Assembly (NCBI GenBank): GCA_963576475.1
Contig: OY754978.1
Location: 538,001 to 602,000 of the forward strand
DNA from: Molanna angustata
Taxonomy: Eukaryota > Arthropoda > Insecta > Trichoptera > Molannidae
Direction of reading: 5' to 3'
Length of the DNA stretch: 64,000 nucleotides
Positions within the stretch are counted from its first letter, which is position 1. Each line of letters starts with the position of its first letter. The notes beneath the pieces are model-generated. The model was not told where the DNA came from. It ran no database searches and saw nothing but the letters and a program-made list of their open reading frames with translations. A program made the position numbers and the translations under genes. Shown piece by piece: positions 1-10,652 of this stretch.

Positions 1-105
1 ATATTAGGAAGTGGTGTGTCATACCAACATGATCGTGTTGTGATGATACCTATACAGGGAAATAATAAAAACCTGCCGAATCGAAGTAAGAAGTTTGCTT
101 CCAGG

Positions 106-322
106 TTTGTGCAATATTCCCTTTTATCTATAGTCAACAACACTGTTTAACATATTTGAGAAATATTATTACAAAATGCAATGTTTAGGTTTATAGCCCT
201 ATTACCTAATAGTTTGCGCAATATTTCCTTTTCTCTATAGTCAACAACACTGTTTAGCATATTTGAGAAATACCTATTATTAAAAAATACAATGTTTAGG
301 TTTATAGCCCTATTACCTAATA
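106..322. repeat. two-copy tandem duplication, unit about 110 bp
   Basis: Two adjacent near-identical segments (about 106-211 and 212-322). Each runs from a GCAATATT start through CTATAGTCAACAACACTG to TTATAGCCCTATTACC. They differ by a few substitutions and small indels. No coding content is seen. Confidence 0.8.
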
Positions 323-1438
323 TTTTTGTGAAACTTAAACATCATTTTGCACTGCCTAAACGAATGCGATTTTTTTTGTACTATAAATGATATATTTCAA
401 GGAATCGAATCCTTTTTCAGTGGATTGGCTATGGAATTTATTGTTTATTGTCCGTTAGCAAAAAACAACACTTGAAAAACTATTGGTAGATAATAAACAT
501 TATATTGGACTAGCTAGATCAATGAACGCCCGAAGAAGTACATACCTAATAGTGAGCTAAAAACTGTGTAGTAGTCTACAAATATCAACAGTTGTATGAA
601 GATAGTTAGGTACGTAGGTAGGTATGTATAATATATAAAGTTCAGTAGTGTGGTTAATTAGAGGCAATGAACTAGATTTATTGGGTCCACACAATTAATA
701 GAGATGAGACCACCGGGATATAAACATCTGGACCTATTTGTTGTATTGTCTTTTTGATAGGTAGGTACATACTATACACTTAATTATAACCACTTTTTTA
801 ACATATCTGTAGGTATTTCAATCAATTTACTACTGGAAACATTGGATTGTCGAAAGGTATTAATGATATATCTGTATTTAATACTTCATCTATTCGTTTG
901 AAAAACTATGCGAGGTAAAAAAAGATTAGAAAGGAATATCCACTTGCGCAGGGTGCAAGGAAGTGTTTGTATATTTTATTTTACAGCGATGGCCGATTAA
1001 TTAATGAATAACAAATAATTGCTACAAATAGTAATACTTAATTATTATTATTATTACCAATATACATTTCAACAAAATAATTCGCAGATCAATACGCAAA
1101 TTGTAAATTATTTAACAGATCAAAATAAAATGCAACAAACGCGCCGATCGAGCTTTCAATTGGGAATAATTCACTCATCTAGATACCATATACTAAGAAT
1201 TAGGCTCTGATGAGGTCTACATACAACCTATCGACCCTAATGATTTCCGATTATTAACATTTAAAAAATCTTTATCAATTCTGCATACGTGTATTAATTA
1301 TTACCGATTTCGTTTTTTTTTTATTATTTTCTTCGATAAATCTATAATTTCTAAATTACGGCTAAATGATTTTGGAATAATGCCAGTGACTGGCATAATG
1401 TGAAGTAATACCAATTATTATTTTACGAGAATGCCAAA
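323..1438. other. AT-rich stretch, no gene recognised
   Basis: Only short chance open frames. A scrap at about 940-975 (CACTTGCGCAGGGTGCAAGG) matches the 3' tail of the SINE family seen at 15215 and 46735. Nothing else is supported. Confidence 0.5.
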
Positions 1439-1987
1439 CAGCCAGTTTCATATAAAGCAGCAAAAGGATCCTTTAGTTAAAGGTTCTTTAAAAATTTAAA
1501 GCGGCCTTTAAGTCGTTGCGTTTCATAAGTAATAATGCCGCGTACTTTAACAAAAGGCAGAAATGTCACCAAAACACCTGAAAATTGGCAATATTACTAT
1601 CAAAATCTATGGAAGCATAGCTTATATCATAGATAAATCTTTCTGTCTACTACCATAAAATATGTGATTTCTGTCATTGAATTGATCCTTGATAAGACAT
1701 GTTTATGGAATATTAACCTATCAAAAAATTCTACTTAATTCTAGCTTTCCATGTGGTCGAATCTTTTCCAATATGTACACTTTTCACCGCCGTGTCACAG
1801 TATCACCGTACGCATATTCTAATTAGCTCATTTAAAAACATCATTGTGTTATATTATTTATGAAAAATGTTTAAATAATAATGAAACTATTGAATATTAG
1901 TAAGTACCTACATAATATGCACACGATCGTTAACATTCAATTGACAATATTGGCATCAACAAGAACTGACAAATGACTTGAACATTA
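1439..1987 (-). mobile_element. partial copy of the GCCAGTTTCAT MITE (family M)
   Basis: This is the reverse complement of the right-hand three quarters of the complete element at 7733-8444. Shared landmarks are the terminus GCCAGTTTCATA, the GTTGCGTTTCATAA motif, and an inner stretch ending near GACTTGAACATTA. The other terminus is missing, so it is a truncated, non-coding copy. Confidence 0.75.
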
Positions 1988-2159
1988 AGGCTCCTGTTGC
2001 TTCTCACTATCATTATCTAAATCGACTCAGTGTATGAAAACATGATATACATGTTAGTAAGGGTAACTATCACGTGATCATGAAGTGTTTATAACTGATT
2101 CAAATGATCGTAAATATTGTTTTTATGGGAATTCATGCTAAATTTTAAAATTGTGTTGG

Positions 2160-2735
2160 TATTGCTTCTTCTTCTTCCGGTGCCATGTCAGGAACCCCCA
2201 ACGTCGGCTATCAATCTGGCAAATCCCTCTCTGTCCTGTGCTGCCCGGAATATCTGTTCCACGGTCCTGAAGCTGGTCCAATCCCTAATGTTGCGCAGCC
2301 AGGACATCTGTCTCCTTCCAGTCCCTCGGCGACCTTCTATCTTGCCCTTCAGTATTAGTTGGAGCAAGTGATACTTCTCCCCCCTCATTATGTGACCCAG
2401 ATATGTGATCTTGCGGACCTTTACTGTGGACAAGAGTTTCCTGGTTGTTCTGGCTCGACTTAAGACTTCTGAGTTCGTAACCAGATCTGTCCAAGGGATT
2501 TTGAGCATTCTGCGATGCAACCACATCTCAAAAGCTTCCAGCCTGTTCATGGTGTTAACCTTCAATGTCCAAGTCTCACAGCCATATAGCAACACAGACC
2601 ACACATAACATCTCATCATCCGCTGTCTCAGGTCCATATTGAGCTTTTCGTTACAGAAGAATGATCTCATTTTATTAAAGGCAGCTCTTGCTATCTCAAT
2701 TGGTATTGCTAACTCAGCAAATAAACGTAGAAAAT
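2160..2735 (-). pseudogene. 5'-truncated RTE-like LINE, C-terminal end of reverse transcriptase ORF
   Basis: The minus-strand frame ending with a stop at 2188 reads like the C-terminal part of an endonuclease-reverse transcriptase polyprotein. It has a thumb/connection-type segment with YGCETWTLK, then LEAFEMWLHRRMLKIPW, YLGHIMRGEKYHLLQLI and a GRRGTGRRQMSWLRNIRDW motif. These are typical of RTE-type LINEs common in insects. Only about 180 residues of homology remain. The RT catalytic core and endonuclease are absent, and the first residues of the open frame are probably unrelated flank. Beyond the stop, a (GAA)n-like tail at about 2166-2180 marks the 3' end. It cannot move by itself. The exact clade is an inference from motifs. 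Confidence 0.8.
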
Positions 2736-2977
2736 GCTTATGGTAGGTAGGTATTAAAATAAGAAACAACAATAATATTTGAGAAATTTCATTTCAATTT
2801 ATTCTTTCGATCCTTTAAAAGGATTACATCAAATAAATGAAAAAAATATAAAATTGTGTAAACAACTATTTTCTGACTAGTTGAGAGTAGGTACATTTTG
2901 TGCGATACCGGTTGTAGTTAAAAAACTGTGGTGGAATTATTACGTTTTATTTTATAATGTTTTAAGTTTTTTTTTTG

Positions 2978-3205
2978 TCGGCCTTCGTGGCTCAGTTGGT
3001 TAGATATCTGACTACTGAGCCAAAGGTCCCGGGTTCGATTCCCGGTGGAGAAACAATTTTTAATTGTGTTTTCAGTCTGGATCTGTGAGACGATTAATAT
3101 CGTAAGTCTCCAGAATGTGGCAACTTGTTATTGGGTGCGTATTAAATTAATATTTGACACAGTACCTGTTAGTTGCCCGAGAAGCAATATTAAATAAATA
3201 AATAA
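2978..3205 (+). mobile_element. tRNA-derived SINE (family S1), full-length copy
   Basis: The head looks like a tRNA: an A-box-like TGGCTCAGTTGG and B box GGTTCGATTCC at about 3032. A tRNA-unrelated body follows (CAGTCTGGATCTGTGAGACG, CCAGAATGTGGCAACTTG, GTACCTGTTAGTTGCCCGAG), then a TAAATAAATAA tail. At least six other copies lie in the window. The head has no good 3' acceptor strand, so I do not call it a tRNA gene. Confidence 0.85.
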
Positions 3206-3283
3206 TAAAATGAAAGTAGGTACTCCAGGTACCATTTTAACTAAATGTCAATCAATGTAAAATTTCATACTTTGTGTTTTCAG

Positions 3284-3464
3284 AACCCGCAGCGGCAGAA
3301 GAAGACGAAAACTTCCGTCTGGTAATGAAGTTTTGGATGCAAACAGTCCATCAGTTCCTCAGCAGTCAATAAATGGATTCAGGAGTCACACCCTCACAGC
3401 AAACAACGGCACAGCATACAGATGTGCTGGACTGGACAAGCGGTACCACGAATGCAATACTCTG
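3284..3464 (+). CDS. ADAMTS-like/papilin-family protein, internal exon 1 of 3 seen
   Basis: The exon lies between an acceptor (TTTTCAG, ends 3283) and a strong donor (GTAAGT, from 3465). It has 181 bases: one base finishing an upstream codon and 60 codons. The peptide starts with a basic run (TRSGRRRRKLPSG) and ends in YRCAGLDKRYHECNTL, the typical end of a thrombospondin type-1 repeat preceding the ADAM cysteine-rich module. The family is secreted and acts in extracellular matrix. The exon ends on a codon boundary and joins in frame to the exon at 7210. Upstream exons (signal peptide, start of the TSP1 repeat) are not seen and are probably left of the window. Papilin and ADAMTS-like proteins of the lonely-heart type are both possible, so no symbol is given. 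Confidence 0.82.
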
Positions 3465-3498
3465 GTAAGTCAAAATCCACCACGTTTTTATGTCAACA

Positions 3499-3830
3499 GA
3501 TGATTCTACATAATGCAATGATTTCACTCACTATGATTCTACATAATATGATGATTTCACTCACTATGATTCTACATAATATGATGATTACACTCACTAT
3601 TATGATTCTACAAAATATGATGATTACACTCATTATGATTCTACATAATAATATATGATCATTACACTCACTATGATTCTTCATATATTATGATGATTAC
3701 AATGACTATGATTCTACATAATAATATGATGATTACACTCACAATGATTCTACATATTATGATGATTATATTCACTATGATTCTTCATATGATTATAACA
3801 ATCACTATGATTCCATATAATATATTGATG
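3499..3830. repeat. minisatellite, unit about 33-39 bp
   Basis: About nine tandem units built on ATGATTCTACATAATATGATG followed by ATTACACTCACT. Unit length varies through small (ATA)/(TAT) indels. It begins about 35 bases after the splice donor of the ADAMTS-like exon. Open frames across it are by-products of the repeat. Confidence 0.9.
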
Positions 3831-4019
3831 TTTGAGAATACAAATATAGTTAATAATTTAGAATGGAGAAAAGTGCCAATTCCAATTAGTGTTAGTTACA
3901 GTTCCAACCTGTAAACACAGTAGTAAAAATATACATACATATGTATATTAGATTATTCAATTCGTGATTTTGATGACATGTTTCGTCATTTCAAATTTAA
4001 TATTACCAAAATTACTTTT

Positions 4020-4150
4020 GGTGTTAGACACCGGTGCATCCACTCTTGAATGACTACACATGCGTGTGGAGATACATGCATGTGTAGTCACATATTTACA
4101 CATTGTGAGATATACCGTGATGGTATGAATGAATGGATGAATCAATATGA
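4020..4150 (+). mobile_element. fragment of non-coding retroposon with (ATGA)n tail (family S3)
   Basis: Body words resembling CACACATGCGTGTGGAGATACA, and an ending CCGTGATGGTATGAATGAATGG, match the 3' region of the 301-bp element at 36895-37195. It is diverged and 5'-truncated. Confidence 0.5.
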
Positions 4151-4656
4151 CTTTATCTAATCAGTTTGATGGCTTCCTAATAGTCAATATAACACCGCAA
4201 CATTCTAAACGTTGTCAATCATCCATGTTCTTAGCGTGTCGTGTTCATAAATTGTCATTTTATCGCAACATTTTAGTGTTTTGACAGTTTCGCAACAGTT
4301 TCACATAACAATCACCATAAAACGTTGCAAATAATTGCGCAATACAAATGTCTATTTGATTCCGTTATATTCTAATCTAATGCTTTCTGTTTTATTGCTG
4401 TCATTAAACTGACGGACAAAGGAAAGACATTAATGTCAATAAAAGCAATTTCCTTTTTATTTATTTCACGCCCAAGTAGAGTTTTTTTTAATAATGAATT
4501 TGTTCCTTTGTAACAAGTACATACATTATATACATTATCATCATCATCATTAACAGATATAAGAATTGTAGCTTTCATTATTTACAAAAAACCAATTCTC
4601 TCAATAGATGGCGTTCCAACAAAATAAATAAAAAATAATAAGATTGTTGTTCATAA

Positions 4657-4991
4657 TTTCACCCATAGATGGCTGTAGTAAAAATTCCTTATTTTCAAGC
4701 GAAAAGAATTTCAGTATTACAATATATAGAACTTTCAAAATTGAATTGATAGGGATCTCATTAAAAGGCATAATTGGTGAACGTTGCGCAAGCGCATAAA
4801 GTGATCACGTAAACCAGCCGATGACAGGTCGTAAGCCCTGTAGGTGCCTTGATTTCCCGGTTCTCCTACAATAAATATTCCAACTTCGTCTCTATTGAGA
4901 TAATTAAAAATCTGTTAAAAAATATCTTTGACTCCCGACAGGGAAAAAAAAAATCCAAAGTTTGCGCATATGCAATAATAAAAATATTCGA
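4657..4991 (+). repeat. dispersed repeat R, left copy of an inverted pair
   Basis: About 335 bp that recurs as a reverse complement at 13011-13344 with only scattered differences. Landmarks are CACCCATAGATGGCTGTAG, GAACGTTGCGCAAGCGC and ACTCCCGACAGGG. No open frame is conserved. Shorter pieces occur at 12593-12642 and 14697-14757. The family is unknown to me. Confidence 0.8.
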
Positions 4992-5024
4992 TCATCATTA
5001 ACGTTACAGCCCTGGCCCTGGCTC

Positions 5025-5128
5025 CTCATACATTCCTTTAAAGCAGAAATGCTTGCGCTATAGGTAACGAAATCGTTTGTGTGAGAATTCGAACTGGATT
5101 ACTAACCCAACGCGCTTGCCGCTCAAAA
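5025..5128 (-). mobile_element. tRNA-derived SINE (family S2), decayed
   Basis: Read on the minus strand it has the family S2 order: a tRNA-like GCGCGTTGGGTTAGTAATCC, then a B-box region, then CGATTTCGTTACCTATAGCGC and the CATTTCTGC tail. The A-box half is damaged. A poly-T-led tail scrap of the same family lies at about 4477-4560. Confidence 0.65.
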
Positions 5129-5214
5129 CTATGCATAAAGAAATATGACACGCGCAAATTCAGGAGATGATGAAATAATGTAAAATGAATTAAGATGTCA
5201 TTAATAGAATGTGA

Positions 5215-5470
5215 AAACAATGAGATGGTTCGGCCACTTAGGAAGAATGATTGAGGAATACCTGACTTATAAAATATAGAGGTCGGGGCCGCCCAAGAAA
5301 GGAATGGCACGACTATGTGAACGGTATTCTGAAAGATGGAAATGTAAAAAGCGTGAACAACAGACGAACATTTTTAAGATGATTTATGAATGCGTGTCAG
5401 GTAAGAAGAATATGCCGTTCGGTTCTCTCTGCCTACCCCATTAGGGACATGGAGTGATGGTATGTATGCA
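5215..5470 (+). pseudogene. LINE reverse transcriptase tail fragment (RTE-like family L1)
   Basis: Broken reading of a peptide tail seen many times in this window: a GRGRPR(K)-type basic stretch (GGGGCCGCCCAAGAAAGG), an 'N(G)ILKDGNVRSVNNRR' equivalent, then 'VRSVLSAYPIRDM' (TTCTCTCTGCCTACCCC) and a TATGTATG tail. Several stops and frameshifts. 3' end only. Confidence 0.65.
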
Positions 5471-6209
5471 CGTACTTCAATGAGAAAAAATCAATTGGAA
5501 AAGTCATATGCAATTATTATTTGTTCTTTACAACGTCATCAGAATTTGATTATTCATTTATCACCAGAAAAGTATTACCATCTTCTAGAGTGGTTCTATC
5601 TGAAATAAGCCAAGAGATTTGATTATGAAAATCATGAAACTCAGGCAGAGAGATCCGAACACCACATTTTTATATCTGGGCACACATTCATTTTGAAGTC
5701 AGTTTTTTATATGAAAGATTTATGCGTATTATGCTAACATTTTTTTATGTGGGTATATGTATGTCATGTATATAGGTACTAACAATTATTGTTAATTTAC
5801 GAGTTCTTTATTATACTGAGTAAATCACAGATAAAATTATAACAATATAAGTATTTATTTCAACGCCGATCGTTGACCTTATAAGACATAGTGTAGTTAA
5901 GGTTAAGTTATTTGTGTGATGTTTTAAGGCCATAATTTGACTCCCTCCCACCCCCAAATAAAACTAATAACAAAGTCCTACAAAATCTTTCAACCCTTAA
6001 ATTGATAATGTATTGTTTTTGTCGAACATTTCGCAAATCCATTCTTTATGGCGGGGTTCAACACTAATTACTTTATGAATTAACTCTTAAGAATTACTCG
6101 TCGTGAAAGGTTAAAATTGGTAAGTTACAATACCTACACTATATTTAATAGCCGGCTTAAAGGAAAAGGGAAATATGAAATTCAGCGTCTACAAAATTTA
6201 TATAATATA

Positions 6210-6504
6210 GTGATGTGCAAAAGTCTTCGGGGTCCAAGACCGTGCCAAAAGTCTTGCAAGACATAATTCAAGAGTCTTGCGGTCTGGCAAAATTTTATAA
6301 ACTTAATTATTTTTAATCAAACAAGTAATCAATAAACTACCTTATACTATCGACACTTCGCTATAAATTGGTGTAATTTGTCATATTTTGACCAAGACTC
6401 CATGGAGTTTGAAAGACCATGACTAAAACCACATCTTTAAATGCAATACTAAGAATAATTCCAGGAGACTAAGACCAATAACTTGCATTGGTTCATCACT
6501 AAAA
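6210..6504. mobile_element. possible hAT-like MITE, AGTGATG...CATCACT ends
   Basis: The segment starts TAGTGATGTGCAAAAG and ends GGTTCATCACTA, matching the outer ends of the better-preserved element at 10332-10652. The inside carries repeated AAGTCTTG/CCAAGAC words. Flanking 8-mers match poorly, so the ends alone support it. Confidence 0.5.
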
Positions 6505-6535
6505 ATATCCCTATCTGTTAACCACAAAGCGAATA

Positions 6536-6790
6536 TTAATATTCTCGCATTTTATGATTGAAAAAATCACACCATGTCGACAAGCATCCATTGCCTATTC
6601 TGCGTTCATCCATCGTCTCAAACATGTATCTAACTCTAGGCAGGCAGAGAGAGCCGAATGCCATATATTGACAAGCATCCGTCGCCTCACCTGTATTCAT
6701 CCATCGTCTTATACATGTCAATCTATCGTCTTTCAGGATATCGTCAATGAATGCGCCGAGATCAGCATACCTTCTGTTTCCTGTTTGATG
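6536..6790 (-). pseudogene. duplicated LINE L1-family tail fragments
   Basis: The minus strand shows two degenerate repeats of the L1 tail (a GATGGATGAA...GCGAGG/ACGGATGCTTGTC motif, then TTCGGCTCTCTCTGCCTGCC), each equivalent to the 'RRCMNVNEA...RSVLSAYP' peptide. No intact frame. Confidence 0.55.
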
Positions 6791-7209
6791 TATTAAACAA
6801 TCAAAATTGAGAAGTTGAAAAATTGTCTAAAAGTTTAAAATAATATATGTATGTTAAATTAAAAATTAAGTTATAAATCTTTTTATGGCTCTTTTTAGTA
6901 CGTACATTAAGTTTGGTAAAATATTAAGTAATTGCTGTTACTATTATGTCGTATAGGTACTATGGCGAAATTTAATTTGTAATTTAACTTTTTTTCTCAG
7001 ATGATTGACTGGAAGAAATTTCCTCCAGGCAAAAAGTCCGCCATTTGTACAATGCAATATTATATATGTTTGTACAAAAAACGTTAAATAAAAAATTCTT
7101 GTATTGCATTCTGTTCTTCCTGCCCTAATTATCTAAGTAGGTAATAGATATAGATATATCCCTTTGTTTTTATGGTAAGTAGGTACTTATCTTTTATGTT
7201 TTGTTTCAG

Positions 7210-7312
7210 TCATGTCCAGGAGCAGTTAAAGACTTTAGAGCCGAGCAGTGCACCACTTACAATAAAAGACCATTCAAAGGAAGATATTTCGTTTGGTTAC
7301 CTTATGTCGACG
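7210..7312 (+). CDS. ADAMTS-like/papilin-family protein, exon 2 of 3 seen
   Basis: Acceptor TTGTTTCAG ends at 7209; donor GTTAGT starts at 7313. The 103-base exon starts on a codon boundary, fitting the previous exon, and leaves one base over. It encodes SCPGAVKDFRAEQCTTYN followed by KRPFKGRYFVWLPYVD. The C-P-G-x(3)-D-FRAEQC core with a downstream W-P-Y is the opening of the ADAM cysteine-rich module that follows the first TSP1 repeat in ADAMTS-like and papilin proteins. The cysteines continue the pattern started by CNTL in the exon before. The intron to the previous exon is about 3.7 kb, filled with a minisatellite and LINE/SINE scraps. Confidence 0.9.
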
Positions 7313-7524
7313 GTTAGTTACTTTTCTTTATAATATTACATTTTTTGCAGTATTTAATATCTACTCAATCTTCTTCTTATGCTAAATGAAAACCACTGGA
7401 GCCTGTTGTACACAGTTTGCTGCCTCGTGTGATCTAGACTCTCACAGCTGTCTTTTTATCTTATAGGTAGGGAGTCTTTCAGACTCCTTCCTCTAGATTT
7501 TCATGTAAGACAAGGTGTGGTAGT

Positions 7525-7650
7525 CTTTCCATATGGACTCTCCAATGAGTGGTAGTCTATCCATATAGACTATCCATCCAATGTGTGGTAGTCTTTCCAT
7601 ATGGACTCTCCAACTTGTGGTAGTCTTTGCATATGGACTCTGCAATTCCT
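7525..7650. repeat. short tandem repeat, unit about 30 bp
   Basis: About four units of GTGGTAGTCTTTCCATATGG followed by ACTCTCCAAT, with one unit carrying an extra partial copy. It lies in the intron of the ADAMTS-like gene. Confidence 0.8.
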
Positions 7651-7732
7651 TATTCTTTGTCTCCCCTACGACAAAACATGAATAATTTATTAAAAGACGT
7701 ATAATAAATACTACGTTTTTTAAAGATACATG

Positions 7733-8444
7733 GCCAGTTTCATAAAAATTAAAGGAGACTTAATGTCGACTTTAAAATAAATTGCGTTTCATAACAACAA
7801 AATGTCACTTAAAGTCCACTTTAATTTAAAGTCTAGTGTCTTCGTACTTTAGTCACTAAAGTCTTCTTTAAGAGCAGTTCATTTTTTTGCCACCAGAGTG
7901 TGCTGCAATATGACATAATGTTCAAGTCAGTTCTTGTTGATGTCAATATTGTCAATTGAATGTTGACGATCATGTGCATATTACTTACTAATATTCAATA
8001 GTTTTGTTATTATTTAAACATTTTTTTATAAATAATATAAAAAAATGATGTTTTCAAAATGAGCTAATTAGAAGATGCGTACTGTGATACAGCAGTGAAA
8101 ATTATATAGGAAAAAAATCGACCACATGGAAAAGTAGAATTAAGGAGAATTTTTTGATAGATTTTGTTCCATAAACATGTCCTATACATCAATGATCAAT
8201 TCAATGACAGAAATAACATATTATATATATTGTAGTAAACAGAAAGATTTACCTATGCTATGAGCTATGTTTCCATAGATTTTGATAGCAATATTGCCAA
8301 CTTTCAGGTATTTTGGTGACATTTCTGCCTTTAACTAATGTACGCGGCATTATTATTTATGAAACGCAACGACTTAAAGGCGACTTTAAATTTTTAAAGA
8401 ACCTTTAACTAAAGGGTCCTTTTGCTGCTTTTTATGAAACTGGC
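7733..8444. mobile_element. complete MITE (family M) inside an intron
   Basis: About 712 bp bounded by perfect 16-bp inverted ends GCCAGTTTCATAAAAA (7733-7748) and its complement (8429-8444). GTTGCGTTTCATAA recurs just inside both ends. No open frame codes for a transposase. A partial copy sits at 1439-1987. I could not identify a convincing target duplication, so the superfamily is open. Confidence 0.75.
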
Positions 8445-8771
8445 TGACAGTTCATTTACATTAATTATATTTACTTATTGCTTTTTTTAAATTTGTTACT
8501 TATAAGTACTTACCTACCTTTAAATTAACAAATATTAAACGTCTCAAATACCTACCTCGAAGTAGAAATTGTCATTAATTTTTGCATAAATTAATATTAC
8601 CTATTATTCAATTTATTTTAACTTCAAAGATTGCTAATGTCTGAAGCTGATCTTAATCTTCTTTTTCAACTTCATGACTAAGCCCTAGAGTTCATACATT
8701 TTTATTAATGATTTTAAATTGTGTCATAATGATACGATTTATTGCCTAATAGGTACTCATGTTTATTACAG

Positions 8772-8902
8772 AAAAAAATCCGTGTATGCTGAATTGTCGT
8801 CCGGTTGGAAGAGCATTCTACGCCACACTATCACAAGCCATTGATGGGACTATATGTGACAAGCCAGGATTTAGAGCTATCTGTGTACAAGGACAATGCA
8901 AG
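8772..8902 (+). CDS. ADAMTS-like/papilin-family protein, exon 3 of 3 seen
   Basis: Acceptor TTATTACAG ends at 8771; donor GTAGGA starts at 8903. Two bases complete the codon split at 7312 (G|AA, Glu), then 43 codons follow. The peptide reads EKNPCMLNCRPVGRAFYATL, then SQAIDGTICDKPGFRAICVQ and GQCK. NPC-x-L-x-C-RP-x-G, DGT-x-C and CV-x-GQC are hallmark motifs of the ADAM cysteine-rich domain before the spacer. The exon ends on a codon boundary; the next exon should begin with the G-C-D-type spacer junction. I did not find it in the remaining 55 kb, so it is either far downstream, outside the window, or too short for me to see. Confidence 0.92.
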
Positions 8903-9606
8903 GTAGGAATTAATTATTATTTCTGTCTAATTATCTATCTATCTACTCAAACATAATAAATAACATTGATTTAAATATTCGTGAAATGTAGCTACGCCAT
9001 CTCTACTGCGCGTCAACAATTTGACGATTCGAATACCTACCACATCACTGTTTTAGTTACTTACAAATAAATTAAATATTTCAAAGATGTGCATTTTGTC
9101 TGTTAATGGCGTTAATTTTTTAATTATTCATTTATTTGTATCAACTGAAACACACCAAAGAAACTCCAGAGAAGATGCAAAATAAATACAATAGGTATCT
9201 GACATAATATCTGTTTTTATAGTAATGAAGAAAAAACACTTGTTTTACTTCTAGAATAACTGTAATTTAATTCATTTCTAAGGGGTTCTTTAAAATAAAG
9301 TTCCAAAAAATTGAATTAGGTAGGTACATCATATTATTAAATTTATTATTTTATAGTTTTAAATTTATTTTACTGACATCTATCGTTCGTTTTGTAACAT
9401 TTTTTCCTCATATCCATTTTTTTTCCTAAACGATCATAGATGTCGTACTGTATTAAGTTTCGACACGACTCTCATAGATGGCGGTATAAAAAAAGTAACG
9501 AATATTCACTAACGACATCTATGATTTTCGAATGAAACAACTTATTGGTTCGCGACAAAACTTTCCCAGTTAGATTAATTTAATTTCAATGACAAGTGCG
9601 ATCATC
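8903..9606. other. AT-rich, no gene recognised
   Basis: Probably intronic if the ADAMTS-like gene continues. It contains scattered CATCTAT/GATAGATGGC-type words but no clear repeat family or open frame. Confidence 0.4.
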
Positions 9607-9678
9607 GGCTCGTTGGTCTAGGGGTATGATTCTCGCTTAGGGTGCGAGAGGTCCCGGGTTCAAATCCCGGACGAGCCC
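9607..9678 (+). tRNA. tRNA-Pro (anticodon AGG)
   Basis: A full 72-base cloverleaf. The acceptor strand GGCTCGT pairs fully with ACGAGCC. The D arm carries the A box (TGGTCTAGGGGTAT), the anticodon stem TCTCGC/GCGAGA closes the loop TTAGGGT with anticodon AGG, and the T arm CCCGGGTTCAAATCCCGG holds the B box. No intron and no encoded CCA. It reads proline codons CCU (and CCC/CCA after inosine modification of A34). A T6 run at 9692-9697 is a good RNA polymerase III terminator. In contrast to the SINE heads here, all stems are intact, so this looks like a working gene. Confidence 0.97.
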
Positions 9679-9691
9679 AGTTTCGAATTAG

Positions 9692-9697
9692 TTTTTT
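9692..9697 (+). terminator. RNA polymerase III T-run after tRNA-Pro
   Basis: Six Ts, 13 bases after the tRNA discriminator base. Confidence 0.85.
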
Positions 9698-9954
9698 AAA
9701 ATAAAATGTTTTTAATTTCTCATTTTTTGCTTGTATTTATTATGTTTTTCAAGTAGGTACCAACACTTATGAATATTTATTTTCCAAAGATACCTATCGA
9801 ATTAACTTATAAGATAACTCCGGTTTTCTGTTTACGGTAAGCATATTATAGAACCTAACGCATTCACCGGTTTAAAACAAAATTAAATTTTCCAAAGACA
9901 TTTTAATGTATTAAAAAAATGCCGTTAAGCACCGGCTAAAAATAGTGCTTCCAT

Positions 9955-10160
9955 TGCACTCTTTTCAATTATCATCGTTTTCGGGAGGTGAGTAATCGAA
10001 AACACAACAGACAACATTAAAATCTTACAAACGCCATCAATGGGATTCACCACCCATTCTGAATGTTATGCCTTTTGTAGGTGAGACGAGACTGGTGTGT
10101 GGGGATATACGCATGTGTCGTGCTCTTTTTTATGAGGTGGTGCACAAATTTAATAACAAA
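9955..10160 (-). mobile_element. diverged copy of non-coding retroposon S3
   Basis: The words ACCCATTCTGAATG, TGAGACGAGACTGGTGTGTGG and CGCATGTGTCGTGCTC correspond in order to the inside of the 301-bp element at 36895-37195 read in the opposite sense. It lacks a clean tail. Confidence 0.5.
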
Positions 10161-10331
10161 GCAATCTTGCACACAAAAATCCAACAGTAATTATATTATA
10201 TTTATTCTCTGCTGAGAATCGAATTTATAACGCCGATGCAGAAGTCAAACGATTTGCCACTGTACTACTAGAGGTAGACAGAGAATCGAACACTATATTT
10301 TTCCCTCTATCAACTCACGTCTAATAACAAT

Positions 10332-10652
10332 TAGTGATGTGCCGGATCGTTAAAAATGTACAACCGCGGATACGAATCTGAATGCGGATATTTGGTGTCA
10401 AGATCCGCGGATACAGATACGGATATTAACAATCGGTGTCGGTGCGCGTGACCTTGTAATGATAGTAATGACAATATTTAGTAATTAGTACCTTGTTTTT
10501 CATTGCTACCTAATCACCTATATGTATATAGAATTTCATCTATGTCTTGAAAATTAATAAGGTAAAGGATCCGCCGAAAAAGTAACGGATACGGATCTTT
10601 CTTTTCCCTCGGATATCCGCGGATACGGATATGGATATCCGGCAAATCACTA
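10332..10652. mobile_element. hAT-like MITE with GGATA-rich interior
   Basis: The ends TAGTGATGTGCCGGAT and ATCCGGCAAATCACTA are inverted. Flanking 8-mers ATAACAAT (10324-10331) and AAAACAAT (10653-10660) differ at one base, as an 8-bp hAT target duplication should. The interior is rich in CGGATACGGATAT words near both ends. No transposase frame; non-autonomous. Confidence 0.7.

Noticed and set aside
1019..1210. 63-codon frame
   Set aside because: AT-rich chance frame (Tyr, Asn, Gln runs), no homology or splice context.
2978..3055. Possible tRNA gene
   Set aside because: A and B boxes are present but acceptor stem pairing fails and the body continues as SINE S1, repeated many times.
3422..3914. 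Short Met/Ile-rich frames
   Set aside because: They are translations of the intronic minisatellite.
7005..7060. Possible extra exon of the ADAMTS-like gene after TTTTTTCTCAG (MIDWKKFPPGKKSAICTMQY)
   Set aside because: No cysteine pattern and no fitting donor; the exons at 3284 and 7210 already join in frame without it.
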